NCBI RefSeq assembly: GCF_020882245.1
Contig: NC_083600.1
Coordinates: 11,160,001-11,224,000 of the forward strand
DNA: 64,000 bases
Direction of reading: 5' to 3'
From: Rhopalosiphum padi
Taxonomy: Eukaryota; Arthropoda; Insecta; Hemiptera; Aphididae
In this document: piece by piece, positions 13,213 through 28,300 of the stretch
Position numbering within the stretch: position 1 is the first letter of the stretch
Layout of the letters: each line of letters starts with the position of its first letter
Notes under the pieces: generated by a model
Told to the model about the DNA's origin: nothing
Databases searched by the model: none
What the model saw: only the letters and a program-made list of their open reading frames with translations
Program-made: the position numbers and the translations under genes

Positions 13213-15115
13213 CATTTATTGTGATTTCACCAATTTTATTTTATTATTATTTAAACGTCTTTATCACCACAAGGCCATCTCTCTTTATTAGTATTTAGTA
13301 TACATCAACAACGCGGGACGCAACGAAGCGATAGTCGATAACAAAATGAAACAAAATTCAATAATAAAAAATAAATAAGCAAATGTGAGATATGAGAGAT
13401 GAAATGCGTTGTAATGGAGTGGAGGAAACGGTCAGCACGACAACGCGAGATACGGTCGCCGTGATTCCAGTTTCATTATAATTTCTCATTAAAAATGTTG
13501 CACGTTTTCTTTAATAACTTAATTTCTAACCGTACAATTTAGATGGTTTTTGAAAAAGGATCGTCTGCACAATTTTTCTGATTTTTTTCCAATTTATTAG
13601 GTATTAATTGATACAGTAGATAATTAGTTAGGTTCGGTTAAATATAAAACAACCAAAATTTACATTGTTTAACTCCTAACTAAACTAACTTCCTGCTTCG
13701 AGATAATATACCTACCACTGTTGTGCCGAAACTATATTTTTTTTACTTAGCTCGCACTACGACCGTGGCACTGGATAGCTTGTTGAATTTTTTTTCTAAG
13801 TATTAGGTAACCTGCATAAATATTAATACATATATATATACATACTATGATGCGTTCAAAACTCTGTTTCTTTATGATATTGGCAAAAGACTAGGTATAT
13901 TATATCATGTGTTGTGTCCGAGATCCCCACATTAGGTACTAACAATCATGGCAGCTTGAGCGAGTTCAATGTAAGGTTTCGCGTTATGCTCGTCGCATAG
14001 TAAACATTCTTTGTTCACCATATAATTATATTACTCCAATAGTTATTATAAACTTGTCCTATATTTTTTAGACCTTTAGTGGCTTTAGTTGAAAGTTTAC
14101 AACATGTTTTGCCATTGTCATCTCTGGATTAAGATATTCTTTGGACACATCCATTATCCACTAAATATAAATATAAAATAATATATTAATAATTATATTG
14201 TCGTTTATGAATCAATATTGTAGTATAATTTTAGGTATTTACATGATAGCCCCCCTCGATGACCACCAATGGTTTCACTTGATAGCATTATAATTATTTA
14301 GCAAATGAGTCATTAAGGCACTTAATGTAAAATATCAATGTTAATTAAATTTTAAATATTAATGATTTTTAAATTATACGAATTTATTTTATATAATAGT
14401 GTTACCACCGTTCTACGCTCATTTTTTGTTTAATTTAATTATAAACTGTACACATTTATGTAATAAAGGCTCAGGTTATGTAAATATAGGTACTAATATA
14501 AAAATAAAATACTAAACATCTTTTTCTAGGTTATTGTTAGACAATTTTTAACATTTGTTAAACGTTATTTTCGCCAAAAAATTAATTTGAACTTATGCGT
14601 TGTGAAGTTTACGTTAATAATGATAGCAGCATAATATAAAATTAACAAATCACTTTTAAAATAAACGCCTACATTATATATTCTCTAATCTATATTCTTA
14701 AATTTAAGTTTAGAAATTTCATTTCATTAGTCTAGATTTTTGCAACACCCGTAAGATACGTATAATTTGAATTCTATGCTTTAATACCCTTAAATTGCCT
14801 ATTTAATGCCCCGTTTAAAATGTTTTCGTTAATTAAAAGAATAAAATTAATATAAGTGCTTATAATAGCCGAGTACAATACGTTTATCTCTACCTTAAAC
14901 AATTTTATTAATTAAAGTTAGCTTCTTCAAAGACGAAAAGAAAATAGAACTTTTATAAACTTTATAATTTAGATATCAATATAATAATAATAAATTTATT
15001 CACCTTTTACCTCGCATACACTTCAAAAAAATTTGGGGTTCGGTATTCCTCGTTCTACCTCTCCATCATTAAGTTTTGATATTATCTTAGGTCTTGTACA
15101 TGTGTTTGTTATTAT
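13213..15115. other. Intergenic region with a CpG-richer islet at about 13300-13470
   Basis: AT-rich DNA with no supportable exon. A short islet (about 13300-13470) has several CpG sites (acgcgggacgcaacg, acaacgcgagatacgg) and could be an unannotated promoter, but no coding exon follows on either strand. The rest of the interval holds nothing I recognise. Confidence 0.4.
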
Positions 15116-15123
15116 GTCTTTAG

Positions 15124-15603
15124 CAGTACTGCAACTACCGGGGATGCTAGGAGTGCAAAAATCCCCGGGCTCCGGGAGGTCGGGCCTCAAATTAATTCAT
15201 AAAAATAGGTCTGTGGCCGAACTATTTGGAACTTTTTTTTCAAATATTATATTATATGGTTACAATTTATTGTACGTCTCATCAGAATGAACAATTTTTA
15301 CATTATTATTATTATTATCTACACGGCTACATGAAACATATTTTCATATTACTAGTTTTATACAAAACATTATTGATATTTCCCAATTTTATCCCAATGA
15401 GATAAAAAAATAATATAGACTGTTTTAGGAGTAGCAGGTCATTTTTGTCCTCATCCATCTGTATACAATAATGTATATAGCTACAATCAGTAAGACATAA
15501 GTTATATTATTTTAAGGATCTATTAGGTATTTAGGTCCTTGGTTACATGGGTCCTATATTATTTGCTTGCACACCTACCAATACATACTAAGTTGCGGCA
15601 CTG
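15124..15603. mobile_element. Non-autonomous hAT element with exact 8-bp target duplication
   Basis: The left end CAGTACTGCAACTA and the right end (complement CAGTGCCGCAACTT) match at 11 of 14 positions. The element is flanked by identical 8-mers GTCTTTAG at 15116-15123 and 15604-15611. CAG-type ends with an 8-bp duplication are the hAT signature. The first 80 bp are GC-rich (gggctccgggaggtcgggcc). No transposase is present. An 85-codon open frame at 15033-15290 crosses the left boundary and is therefore accidental. Confidence 0.85.
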
Positions 15604-15611
15604 GTCTTTAG

Positions 15612-16551
15612 TCTTATGTACCCCTATGTATCTATTCCATCTATCCACCTCTTCTCCAGTTTTTCTTTTCCACTCAATAATTCACGCATTTCCATTACAT
15701 ATTATCTAATCATCTCATTAAAATAATGTGAAAAATAAAATGAAAAAGTGGAATATTTTAAACATTTCAATGAATTTACAGTCTTTTTCATGAGTTATCA
15801 ATATGATCAAATGCCAGTTAGTGGTAATAACCTATTATTTTATGTGGTTGAATATCACTGATATCAGTCACGACTCACGACAGACATAACGTATGTAGCA
15901 ATATTATAATAAGGCATTCTACTCCTGTGTAATGTACATGAAAATAAAAATAAATTTTTGTAACAACTTTTGCAATATATTTATTAGAATTTTAGTCACA
16001 TAGAGCAATTACAAGTCAAAATTCGTATTCTACATAATATGAATGCACTATACATTCGAATATCTATTTGATACTTCAGTCAACGTCTTTTGTTTCTCGT
16101 TTTTGAAGTTTTAAATGAATATAATACAATAAATAAAACAAAAACAGATAATTAAAAATAATAAAAACGAATCAAGATATTCTAAAACAATTTAATATCG
16201 TATTTTTCTAAGCATAAAGTAACAGATTTGTAAAATAACAATGGTCGTTTATTACAATAAAAATTAATATGACGAAATGCGTGCCAAATATTATATCTAC
16301 GAAAAATAATATTTAGACTGTACCACGTCGAAATAGATCACTACATATATAATACATAAACAAATAAATATACTGCAATATAATACTTTGATATGATTTT
16401 ATATCTATTTCGCCAAGGATACAAAAAAAAAAAAAAAAAGAGAAGAAAAAAAAGAAAACTATTACTTCTATAGGGTAACAATAAAAACGATTAGGTACTG
16501 AATATTATATTATTTTGGTCCCACTAAAGTGTCATAACAACAAATAAATCA

Positions 16552-16582
<31 letters not shown>

Positions 16583-19342
16583 AATAGATATTATATTTTA
16601 ACTAGGTACGTTTACGTGCTATATGGTCGTATATTATGCAGGTATCTGTATAGGTAAAAAAAAAATATGGTCAATTGTAGGCATTCAATTGACATTCAAT
16701 TCAATATAATATAAATACTATAACGATAATTAATTATTGTACGACTGGGCGGATTGGAAAAATGGGTAGTGAAAACTGAAGAAAAATTACATTATTACGT
16801 ATCTATTGTGTATGTGTGTATATACATACACGTTTAAATAGATACGATTTACGTTATAAACTATAGTTATAATAGTTAAGATTTAATAATAAAGAAAAAA
16901 AATTCTATTTCTTTGCCATGTGGATGGATGAAAATTTTCATCTGCAAAAACAACTTGGTCATTCAAAATGGTCAGTTTAACACATAGGTTCTTATTTATT
17001 TTTAATATGGCTTTGTGATATTATTTCTAAATCACAATTTTGTTTTCAAATCCGATTTTTACGTTTCGTATTTTACAAATCACTTGGCATATATACGACA
17101 AAAACAAATAAGCTTTACAAGATAATATAATATTTTATATTGTTGTCATAAATGATTCGTATAAGGTACATTCTATATGTTATTACAATTATTTTATTTT
17201 TACCGAATAATTATAATATATTGTATTTTTATGTACACGAAAATGAACTAAACCTAATATTTTTTCGTCGTTAAAATAAAATCTAAATTCGAATTTATCT
17301 AATATTAAATTCTGATTATTGAGCATTAGGTATATACGAATGACGGTAAATGTCTGTATAGCTATGTTTCAAATAACAATATATACGTTTAAATAACTTT
17401 ATTAAATAATTCTAAATTATACTATTATTATTATGTAAGATCCTACTCAACTATATAAATATGTATTATAATATAATAATATATATAATAATCTGTAATC
17501 GATATAGAATTAACATATAATTTGTATAAAAAACAAGATAAAATCTATATTTAGAATATGTATTATTAATAAATAATTAATATTATTGCTAGAAAAAACA
17601 ATTGGGCAACGGTGGACCGTTACAAATAGTTGAGGTGCTTATACAAATTAGACAAGGATATCGAGTTGTAAACACCATAATGTTTTGAATCGTACGCTTC
17701 GTAACATCCCGGTGAACCCCATTTTAGTATATTCAAAATTAAATAATATAGCGAAATGACTTTTTCTAAATTTTCAAAAACGTTAAAAAGATTCGATCAT
17801 AATTTGTATACAATGTATAAATAATTTTTTTTAGTTTTTATTTAGTCCATCGTTGCGATTGTTATAAAATATAGATATTTTTATACTTATATATGTACCT
17901 GTATAATATATATGATTATATGAACAATAATAATAATTTCAAAACGTATTGCTTCATATGCATAAGGTATAACATCTGTTTAAAATAAGATAAATTAAAA
18001 AATATATGTACGACGTATTATATTATGAAAATGCATGATTATGTTCGAAGTTTAAAAGTGGATTGTCAGACACAAATATATAAATTTACTTTCCGAAACT
18101 AATTAATTTCCGTGTGAATAATTATTAGATACACACGGTCAATATAAAAGCACCTAGTAGTACGTCCTATTAATTCGATTGTCAAAAATAAATAAAAATA
18201 TTTTAATTAAATCTAAAAATGTTATGTTCATTATAGTAATTACCTATGAAGTAATTGGCAAAATTTATCTTAATCTTAATTTAGAATACTAATCGAATGT
18301 AATGAATTAATAAAAATTAACGATGTACATGATACATAATACCTTTACACAATGTGGTTTGCTAAACACGCTCTCTATAATATAGTATAATATATAATAA
18401 TAGTGATGGGGTAATAGAAATGCCATTATCTAATCACAAAAGTATTGAGCATGTTTAGTGAATCACTCTGTATACATGGGTATAATTATATATACAATTT
18501 AAATATTTGAAGCAATATATTAAGGCACTGAATATTATTTCAAAAATGTAAAATGTTAGAATATCGGGATTTGGGTAGATATACACAATAAAATCGTGAT
18601 CATGATTGTCAAGTAAATTTTAAATTGTTCACAATTGTATTTTAAAATATTGTTATGAATTATAGACAAACTATGTTACACTATTGAATCAATAATAATA
18701 GTATGCACCATGCAAGAACATTTTGTTCCATACATAAAAAAGATGTGTAGGTAGTGTTGGTATGATAGCAAAAATAACACGAAGGGTAAATTATATAAGT
18801 TACCTACCTAACACGTTATTATAGTATAGAGATGTATCATAAGTCAGGACCCTGTACAACAATAAAAACTAAAGAGAAAAATAACCGCGACATACAGTGT
18901 CCACCTGTATCAAGTATACTTAAATACGAAGAGTAGCAGTTTTAAATATAATTATTCATAAATATATATAAGCTACCTTGAATTTTTGACATGGATAATA
19001 AAAATGTGATATTATGATATACGCAATAAAAAAATGTTGAAATCGTTTTAGCAATAATATGATGGCCACAGAATACAAGCAATAAAGGCGTTTTTCAGTA
19101 AGTTAGTGGCAGTGCAAAATAAAAATACAATATTAGAATATAAATATAGAGAGAAGGCCTACCCTTAACGAACTCGATACAACATAGTATTTAACAACGA
19201 TAAACATATTATTATGTATAACAATAACGAATCAAAAAAATTAAAAATTATTTTTATACATTTAAAAATCTAACTGGTATAAAATAAAAAAGAAGTTCAA
19301 GTATCAGGGTGAAACAATTAAGTATTATACGAGAAGCAAACT
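15612..19342. other. Gene-poor region including the V-ATPase a 3' untranslated sequence
   Basis: Very AT-rich. The part adjoining 19342 must contain the minus-strand 3' UTR of the V-ATPase gene, but many tttatt motifs (AATAAA on the minus strand) prevent choosing one poly(A) site. Simple repeats include a poly(A)/GA run at about 16424-16456 and an (AAT)n run at about 16556-16575. I see no other gene. Confidence 0.4.
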
Positions 19343-22300
19343 TCAGTCCTCGACAGCTTCTTCGTTTTCGAGTACATGTTTGAACCAAAATGGCTGGAAT
19401 GCGTGTCCGTTGCCAACGTAGAATTTGCTCATGAATTCCACCCTAACAATTATAACATGAAAATAAAGATTTATATAATATAATGTCATAATAAATATTA
19501 TTTACAATTTAGATTCGAAAGTAATATGGAAAACTTAAAGTAAACCACTAACAAGGATCACCACAAATCACAATAGTTTATACAGTTGAGTCGCGATAAC
19601 TTTTATTCCCCTAGAAATATTAATTATAAATAAATTAATATGAATTCGAGTTAAATATTTCGAATAATACATATCTCGAAGCAAATTGATAACTCCCTTC
19701 AACTTCGAGTTATCACGACTGACTGTATTACACTATTACATTTGATAGATATGGATCTCAAAAACAAATTATTTGTGTTTTTGAAATAAAAAATTGTAAA
19801 ACATTAAGTATTTATTGAAATTGATGATAATTTATCATTAATGTTTTCAATTAAAAATGTGTTTCATTTTCTTATATATTTTTTTAGGATAACATAATAA
19901 TATTAGATATAAAACGTAGTATTATATTATCTTCAGAAACAATAATCAAAGTAATAATAATGATTATTGATTAATTTTTGTGTTTTAAAATGTAGTACTT
20001 TTTATTGATGAAATATTAGGTATATTTACAATTAAATAGGTAAACCATAAATGTCACATGTTTGCTTCCAGAGGTTGAATGGTATGTATTATTGCACCAT
20101 AAAGATATAACGACAAGAAACCGAATTATAAAAGAATAATTCACAAATACCTAAATTAATAATATAGATAGCCTATTAGTGTAGACTGTGTAAAGTATAA
20201 ACCTGTAGTTGAATCCTTAGATTGGTGAAAAATGAGTATAATCGTAAAATTATGATAACTGATAATAATAATGAAGACTTTAAATGAAAGTAGTCAAAAA
20301 GTATATAAATTAAAAACACGTACCAATGCAACCTTAGAGTGTGTAGGAAAGCCGATAAGCCTTCCATCATGACTAATATCGCTAGGGTGAACATAGACCA
20401 TACGCTGAACATTATATATAATTTGATAGCACCCCAATGCGTCTCGCTGGTCAGGCCCAATCTCAAAACCATGTTCCACAATACTTCAGATAGTTCTGTA
20501 GAAAAATTGTATTTGATTGATGAGTACAATAATATAATAATCTGTATAGGTATCGTATTATTATAACGGTAATCGAAATACATACACGATACCGGAGTGG
20601 CCCATTTAACCTGTTAAACTTATCTTCTTAATCAATTTTTTTTTATTAATCAAATTCTAATATATATATTTTGTTTTTATCATGATTACTTTTTATTTAT
20701 TACATTTATGACTTACATATGTTATATCAATTATTTTACACTACATAAATAATATACAAAACACTTGGGAAAACTTTTTAGAAAAGTATTTTGTATAATA
20801 TAACGAGTTGATATTTAAAAAATTATAAAATCTAGAAAAACACTAGGCTACAAAAAATGTTAGTATTGTTATAAGTACATTAAATGGTTGTAAATATAAA
20901 CATTTTAAAATTAACTCAGAAAAATAGTGTTAAATGAATCACTTTAAGTACATAACTCCATCTCCCAGACTACCATCAGATCACTTGTAGTGGCGTGGGA
21001 GTGATACATTAACTGCGGACAAATACATATTTTAGACCTCCCCCCCCTCCGCTAATTGACATTGGTATCAATTTTATTAATTGCCAATATTTTTTTTCTG
21101 TATTTACACAATTTTAGTATCAAATTTTATCAATGAAAGTCTTTTGGTTTGCCTAAAGCGTCTCACCTTCTCTTGCATTATTAAAAATTCAGTATACAGA
21201 AATGTTGGACCACAAGTATAGTGGTGCCGGGTAAAGGCGTTACCCCTCAAAATTTTACGAGGGCAGTTGCCTGTTTGGGACCTATGTACGCCACTGATCA
21301 TTTGTTATTATTACCGAAAAAACTTGACTTGTCATAATCTTTCCCCCTTTTCTATTATAGTACATATAGTTAATTCCAAAAACTTACGTGCGTGTGCTAG
21401 AGATAACGCCCAAAGCCTAAGATACGAAGCTGTATGTGAAACTGTGCTCAACACGTATTCGATAGTTTCAATGGACTGATGAATGAATATTTCAGAAGCC
21501 GGTTCTTCCTCTTCGTGACCAGCAGCCTCGTTGAGCATGCCACTTAATTCAGTTTCTTTTAGTTCGATGCTTCCGTTCAACTCTCCGCAGCTATCCGACT
21601 ACGTATTATAAAAATACATCCATAACATATATACATTATTAATTTTATCATATATTGCGGTTTGCAATAACACGTTATAACAGATAACAATTTAAAATAT
21701 TATATAGTAATATATTAACATAAATTACAAACCGTATGTTTCTTATGGCGTCTCTCATACAAAATTATGTATAATGGTTTGCCAAACAACATTACCGGGA
21801 TACACAGCATAGCAATTATAACAAAGATCTTTTGTAAACGATCCTAAAATATATAAAGTGTTAAGTATGAATACAATATGAATTGTTTTTCTGCCAGTTA
21901 TAAATTACTTACTTGTCCTTCAAACATATATTCGTCACATCCGTCGAATGGTTTCGTGTGTTTGAAAAGCATCATATTAATAAACATAATAAGCACGGAT
22001 GGTGCACATCTAGGGCTGGTCTTTAAAGCTATAATAATTCATACTTTTAAAATTATCATTTACAATAATAATGATATTTAAATACACATACGATTTTTAG
22101 GACCATACCAGATCCATTTCATGAACATTAAAGATACCATGTACAAAAATAACAATACCAAAAATAACATTTGAGGTATGAACTGTAAAAGTATGTTGAT
22201 TTTTTTGTTGAAATGCCTATGAAAAAAAAAATTGGATAAAGTACTTGAACCATTGTACTATTAAAAAACGATGGTAATATATGTACATACACGTGATTGA

Positions 22301-25300
22301 CAACACTGAGTACAACGCCAAACATCATGTGTACGACTCCAAAAATTATTGATAATTTCATTTTGTACGAGTTAAGAAATATTATTTTATTAACAGCAAT
22401 CTGAAGAATACAATATTATTATAAATAGTTATTGATATATTGTTATAAAGTAAAATTTTAAGTTAAAATTACCTGCCAAACTGGATCTAGTCCCAATGGA
22501 TAAGGTTTCTGTGAATAATCTGCGGTAGCAGGATCTAAAGTGATACTTTTGTTTCCAATGATAGAACTTGGACTTTCATTATTTGACCAACTGGAGCCGA
22601 ACAAATTTATGGATTTTGAAAACACATCATTATATATAATGCCAGTGTATATTGAAAAAAATCCCATGAGCAAGATTATGTAGCGACCGCCAAAAAATAT
22701 GTTCCAAATCTAACAAATACGAATAAATAGTTTTAAATTGTATAGTTGATATATTTAATTTGTTATTAAACCACGGTTTTAAGGTTCAAATTTTGTCAAA
22801 ACTACAAATATTTACAAATTATTTTGTGGTTAAAAAGTTATAAAATATATAAAATGTTAATTTTTTTTTAAGCTTGAGAAATTAATATAAGGTTTCTCAT
22901 ATGAAGTTTGTACAGAAACCAAAAATCTAAAAAATATACAAGTACAATTTTTTATAGACATTTTAAGTTTAAATTGGATATTGAATAAAGAATAACAATT
23001 TTACTTATTTTGTTGTAATTCTAAAATATTCATATGAGTAGAATTACATTTTCAAATGCAAAGTTTTTTGTAAAAATTAGTATAATATATCATATTATTA
23101 ATAGTAAAATAAATTACACTTTATATGTAATATAAATACATCATTAAATATATTTATTAATAGGATGACCAACTGTCTCAACTCAGAATCATTTTTATTA
23201 TGCAACGATTTATCATTGAGTTCAAATTGAATACATACATTACAGTGATATAGGTACTCAATAACGAGTCGAGGTACGCTCGATACATACTGTACAGCAA
23301 AGTAGTCTCCCACATCTCCTAATAGTATTAAAATTAAACCACGAAAAGAGTTTTTTAATTATAATTTTTAACAATAAAAAACAAACATTAACAATACAAA
23401 TTTTAAAGATGTATACAAACTTCCAGTAGTAACATAAAAGAAGTAGGTGTAGGATTATCATTCCGAGCGGAATGTTCCCATTCTGTTTAAACTAAGTAGA
23501 CTAAAAATGATCTCAGCGTTAGTGTTTTAAGATTTTTAAAAATAATTTTATTACTGCAGTATTGGTATCAGAGGCGTAAATTTGCCTTGTTAGAAGGGGG
23601 AGCTAAAATTATAAACATAGAACAGGCCCGCGGAGGGCTAAGCCCTTTGCGCCCCCAACATATAAATTTTACAATTTTATTGTAACATTTATTATATAAA
23701 ATGTATATAAAAACTTCAAAATTATTTATTTAACGGTATATATAATATATAACTTTTTATCGTTGTCGTTATAAAATATTAACGTATAGTTCGATCATTT
23801 TAATTTTATTACAAATTTACAATACAAAATTCATACATGAAGCTTAAATGTTCACATAACACATAACTATCGGATATTCTGATTAGGAATTACGTTTTAC
23901 ATTTTATAATTTTCTCTAATAAATAACCTTAAATTTCTTGAAAAACTTAAAAAAAATTCAGGAGGCCAAGCCCCGCTAAGCCAAGCAGTCTAAGCCTCCC
24001 CCCAAATTTACGCATATGATTGGTGTGTTGGTACAGCCTTGTTTACTGGAAAACATAATAATCTCATCCCAGACAGAGATGACCATATCGATACCACAAT
24101 AGATAGTGTAAGATCCGTCATGCTGCAACAATGGTACGGAGAGCGATGTTTTGGAAGAATTTTATAATCTCAATTTTGGTATTCCATAAGCCCATATTAA
24201 TTTAATTTTTATTGCAAATACATACGTTTGCTTGTATATAGGGACTAATCAGAGCGTCTTCTGTCTAGCTAATATAATTTTCATATTTTTTTATTGATTT
24301 ACACTATTTTCTTATGAATATGGTGTTTCTGTTGAGCCTAATTAGAGCTAGAGTATGTGGGGAGGGAGTTAACATTTAAGAATAATAACAAAATTCAAAG
24401 TATAAATTATGTACAATTTTTTTTAATTATTATATATACGATAATATTAATAAGTATATTTACTGCAACTATCCACATATTATTTAATTGCAGTAAAAAA
24501 CTTAACTTTCAAATTTTTTTTGTAAAGCTGGGTCTTTGTATTCATATTTTATATACATGCTTATCAGAATGGAACAAAAAGCATAAAATAGTATTAAACA
24601 TTTTTATATTTACTTCATTAGAAGACTTTGTTTTAGACAATTGTTGTTCATAGATGACCATATATGCGCTAAATACTGTTAAAATTATTCCATGGCCAGC
24701 ATCACCAAACATTACCCCGAAAAGAAACGGGAATGTGATTATAGTGTATAAGGCTAAATAAAAAAAAAAATTATATTAACAACAATAAATACATATATAA
24801 ATATAGATCAACCAATTTTAATTCACCAGGATTAACTTCTCGATAACCAGAGACGCTGTATGAATCCACCAAATTTTGGAAGCCCTGCGTGAACCTATTA
24901 GTTCGATTGAACGTTGGCGGATTTTCATTAGTGTCGATTATGTTTAAAAACGAAGGTATTGAGCTTCCTACAGCTTTCTAAATAACAAGCATTGCAATTA
25001 AAATAAATTCAGTTGATAAATACACTTATAAGACATTAATGATCTTACACTGCCTTCAGCCAATGTGTGTCTGATGAATGCTAAGTCTTTTATTGGTATC
25101 CAACATTCACCGATTAGACACTTTTTGGTAACGTCCATATTGAATAAATTAAGGGTATGGTAGATAGCTTTCATTTTGCGAACCATAACACCCCAATTAT
25201 GCAAATCTTTTGTTACAGTTGTCAACACACGTTGTCTATGGTCTCTTGTTTGATTTAGCACCTGAAAGCAAATAAAAGGTAAATTAACTTAAGCAAGTTA

Positions 25301-28300
25301 ATAAGCAGTATTAAAAAATAATATTATTGTATATATTACCATATTCAAATCTTCTAGTCTTGTTTTAACGCCCTTTAACATCTCTTGTCTCTCAGAATGT
25401 GCACTTGGGCAATTATAAAATGACGCATGGAACCCTGAGCAGACTTTTTTAACCCGTGACTTGAGCTGTTCTCCTTGGAAGAATGCAACAAACACAGTTT
25501 TGAAAATCTCGTTTCCCTAAATTAATGATACATATTTATTTGTTTATAATATACATAGTGTTCAATGATTTAGAGAATTTCTTGTTTTTTGGCTGGTGTG
25601 AATCACCGTATTTTTGACAAATACATAATTATAGGAACATAGTTTAAATTCTTAACACTTCCTGTACACCCATATATTATGATGTTTTTTTTATTTATAT
25701 ATGTAAAAGTACACGATAAGTTGCCTATAAAATGATTCGATTTTCAAAAACAGGGGTGTTTTGGTTATAAAATCGATCTAGTTTGTACTTTTAAAAGGTT
25801 TAGAGAGAAGTATAAATTATACTGTAATACAGAGGTTCCCAAAAGGTGAGTTGTGTTATATTTTTAAATAGGTAATACATTTTTTAATCATCTATTATTT
25901 TTTGTTGATGTTCAAATTCAGTAAAACAGCAAAAAGAAAGGTTATTCGTTGATATTGTGGGATGTCAAATTTTGAAAAATTCCTAAAATGGGTCGTACAA
26001 TAAAAAGTTTGGGAACCTCTGCTGTCATAACATAACTATCCCTTTTGAGGTATTTACAAAGGAAAATAATTTGGATTATAAAAATAGCATTGAACTAATA
26101 ACATACCTTTTAATTAATTAATTTATAATTATAGAAATCATTTAATTAAACTTATGATTTTTCACTGCTTTAAGATATAAGATTATTTAAAAATGTATTG
26201 ACTGAAAATGTTTTTTGTATTACAGATTAGGTATAATTCTTACTGTAGATGGGTCTTCAAGCGAATCTTCGAGTTCTGCCCGCCGTAAAAATACATTTCC
26301 TCGGCTAATACGCCATAACATACGCTCAAAACCAGGTACTCGTTCTCGGGGCACGACTCCGGCAACAAACCTAATACAATAATAATAATAACAATAAAGT
26401 TATTAATTAATTTCAAATAAATGTTTAAAATTTCAGTTCATAAAAAATGTTTTTGAATTAAAAAAGTAAACTGTGTGTTTTTATAGGATGTAGGTATGTT
26501 AACAATTGTTTAACAAATAAAATTTAAAAAAATATTAGCTTGTATGTATCATATATGAGATGAGTAGTTATTATTTAAAGTTCTATTATATAAAATATAT
26601 ATATCATATAAATTCAACTTAATTTAATTTTAAATTATTAAAATGAATAAGAAATACAATAAAATATAATCGTTTATAATTGGTAATAAAAACCTATTGT
26701 ATTATTATGTCTACAATTGGTCTTCATCTCGAAAAATAAATTGAACAGCAACAATATACTATTGTTAAATTAAAATGGTCCAAGATAAAAAAAGTCAAAC
26801 AGGAAACTTTATACAATCAAACTTAATATAATATTTATTGATTGAATATTTTAAAGAAGTATAAGCTAAAAATATCATTATGAATATTATTAACTTGTAT
26901 AATAAACTAATTGATTATTAAGTATTTTGATTTTATTTCATGATTCACCGCGTTTATTATATTATTTATCAACTAATTAATCTAAATAATATATTCTGTA
27001 ACTTTTGCTCTTCTTGGGTGTAATTAATAAAATAAAATAAAAAATAAGTACAATATTTACTAGATTACTATTAGTTTAACTAAAAATGTTTATGAAAATA
27101 AAAATTGATATAATACTTATGTTGCATTAGTTATTAAAAGGACGTTGTACCTATGGAAAGATAGATTAGTAAAAATTATCACCGAGATTCAAAAATTCTG
27201 AGTACGTTTCTATGTAAATGACAATATTAATATATTGTGTTGTAAATGTTATCTTCATCTCATTAACTCATGAAATAGCAAATTTAATGTTTGGAACAAT
27301 TTGTTTTTATTTGGTTATTTTTAATATTAGAATGAACTTACTAACTATCAAATTTAAAGGTATAAACCACAAAAAAAAAACGTCATGAAGAAATGATAAA
27401 AAAATTTGAGAAAAAAATACATAGGAAAATTCATGGTTCAATAAGAAAAACAAAGTGCAAAAATATATCAAATTTCTAGTTGATTAAGCTAAAAACAAAA
27501 AAAAAAAACTGTGGTCCCACAGTTATAAGGGTCCTAATATTGGAATGTCTCGGGTATCTATTCCTTATCGGCCAACTAACTATTGAGGAAGTAAGATTGA
27601 GAGGAATACTGTATTGTTAGTGTCAATGACCAAACTATAATAATATAATAATACAGTTTCGGGTTATTGGAATATTATTTAATATTATGATAGAGAAACA
27701 TAGAAAAACTTAATTTTGGTTAAAAATATAAAAGGTATTGGCCCTAAATGTATATTATAATTACAATGTATATATTAAATAAATTTAAATAGTAGATGAA
27801 CTCAATGTTTATAATTATTGAATACTTAAACATAGTTTAGTATGTACTTATAAGAATAATTTAGAAATCTTTATTTTGACCTTACCTATGATTTATTTAA
27901 TTTGGATATGATATTTTTGATAAAATAATGACAATGATGAATATCATTAATAAAGTATTTGTTTCTTTTTTCTAAGTTTGTAAAATATTAAACTTACTCT
28001 TCATAGTATAATGAATTATATATTAGTCAAATTAAAAAAATAATAAAAATAAAATGTAATACTTACCCAAGACGGCCCCGAGTGACTTGGGACTGACTAT
28101 TTAGAGCTTCATCGCTAATTAGAGCTTTGGTCAGAGAATCTGTGCCTGATGTACTGACACCATCTTGCTGTTGAAAAGAGAAACTCTAAAGGACAAATAA
28201 GAAGAGGAAATCTATGTCTACTTCAAACACTAATGTATCAAATCTATATGCTAATATACATTTAATTAAAACTAAATAAAGCAGTTGAAATGCCTTCTAC

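Noticed and set aside
15033..15290. 85-codon plus-strand open frame, and a Pro/Thr-rich frame opposite it
   Set aside because: Both cross the left boundary of the hAT element at 15124 with its intact target duplication, so the frames are accidental.
20176..20583. 135-codon minus-strand open frame
   Set aside because: It contains the real V-ATPase exon 20495-20324 but runs into both flanking introns; the frame ends are not biological.
23098..23461. Minus-strand frames that might be an extra V-ATPase exon
   Set aside because: They coincide with dispersed repeat R1 copy B and show no similarity to subunit a.
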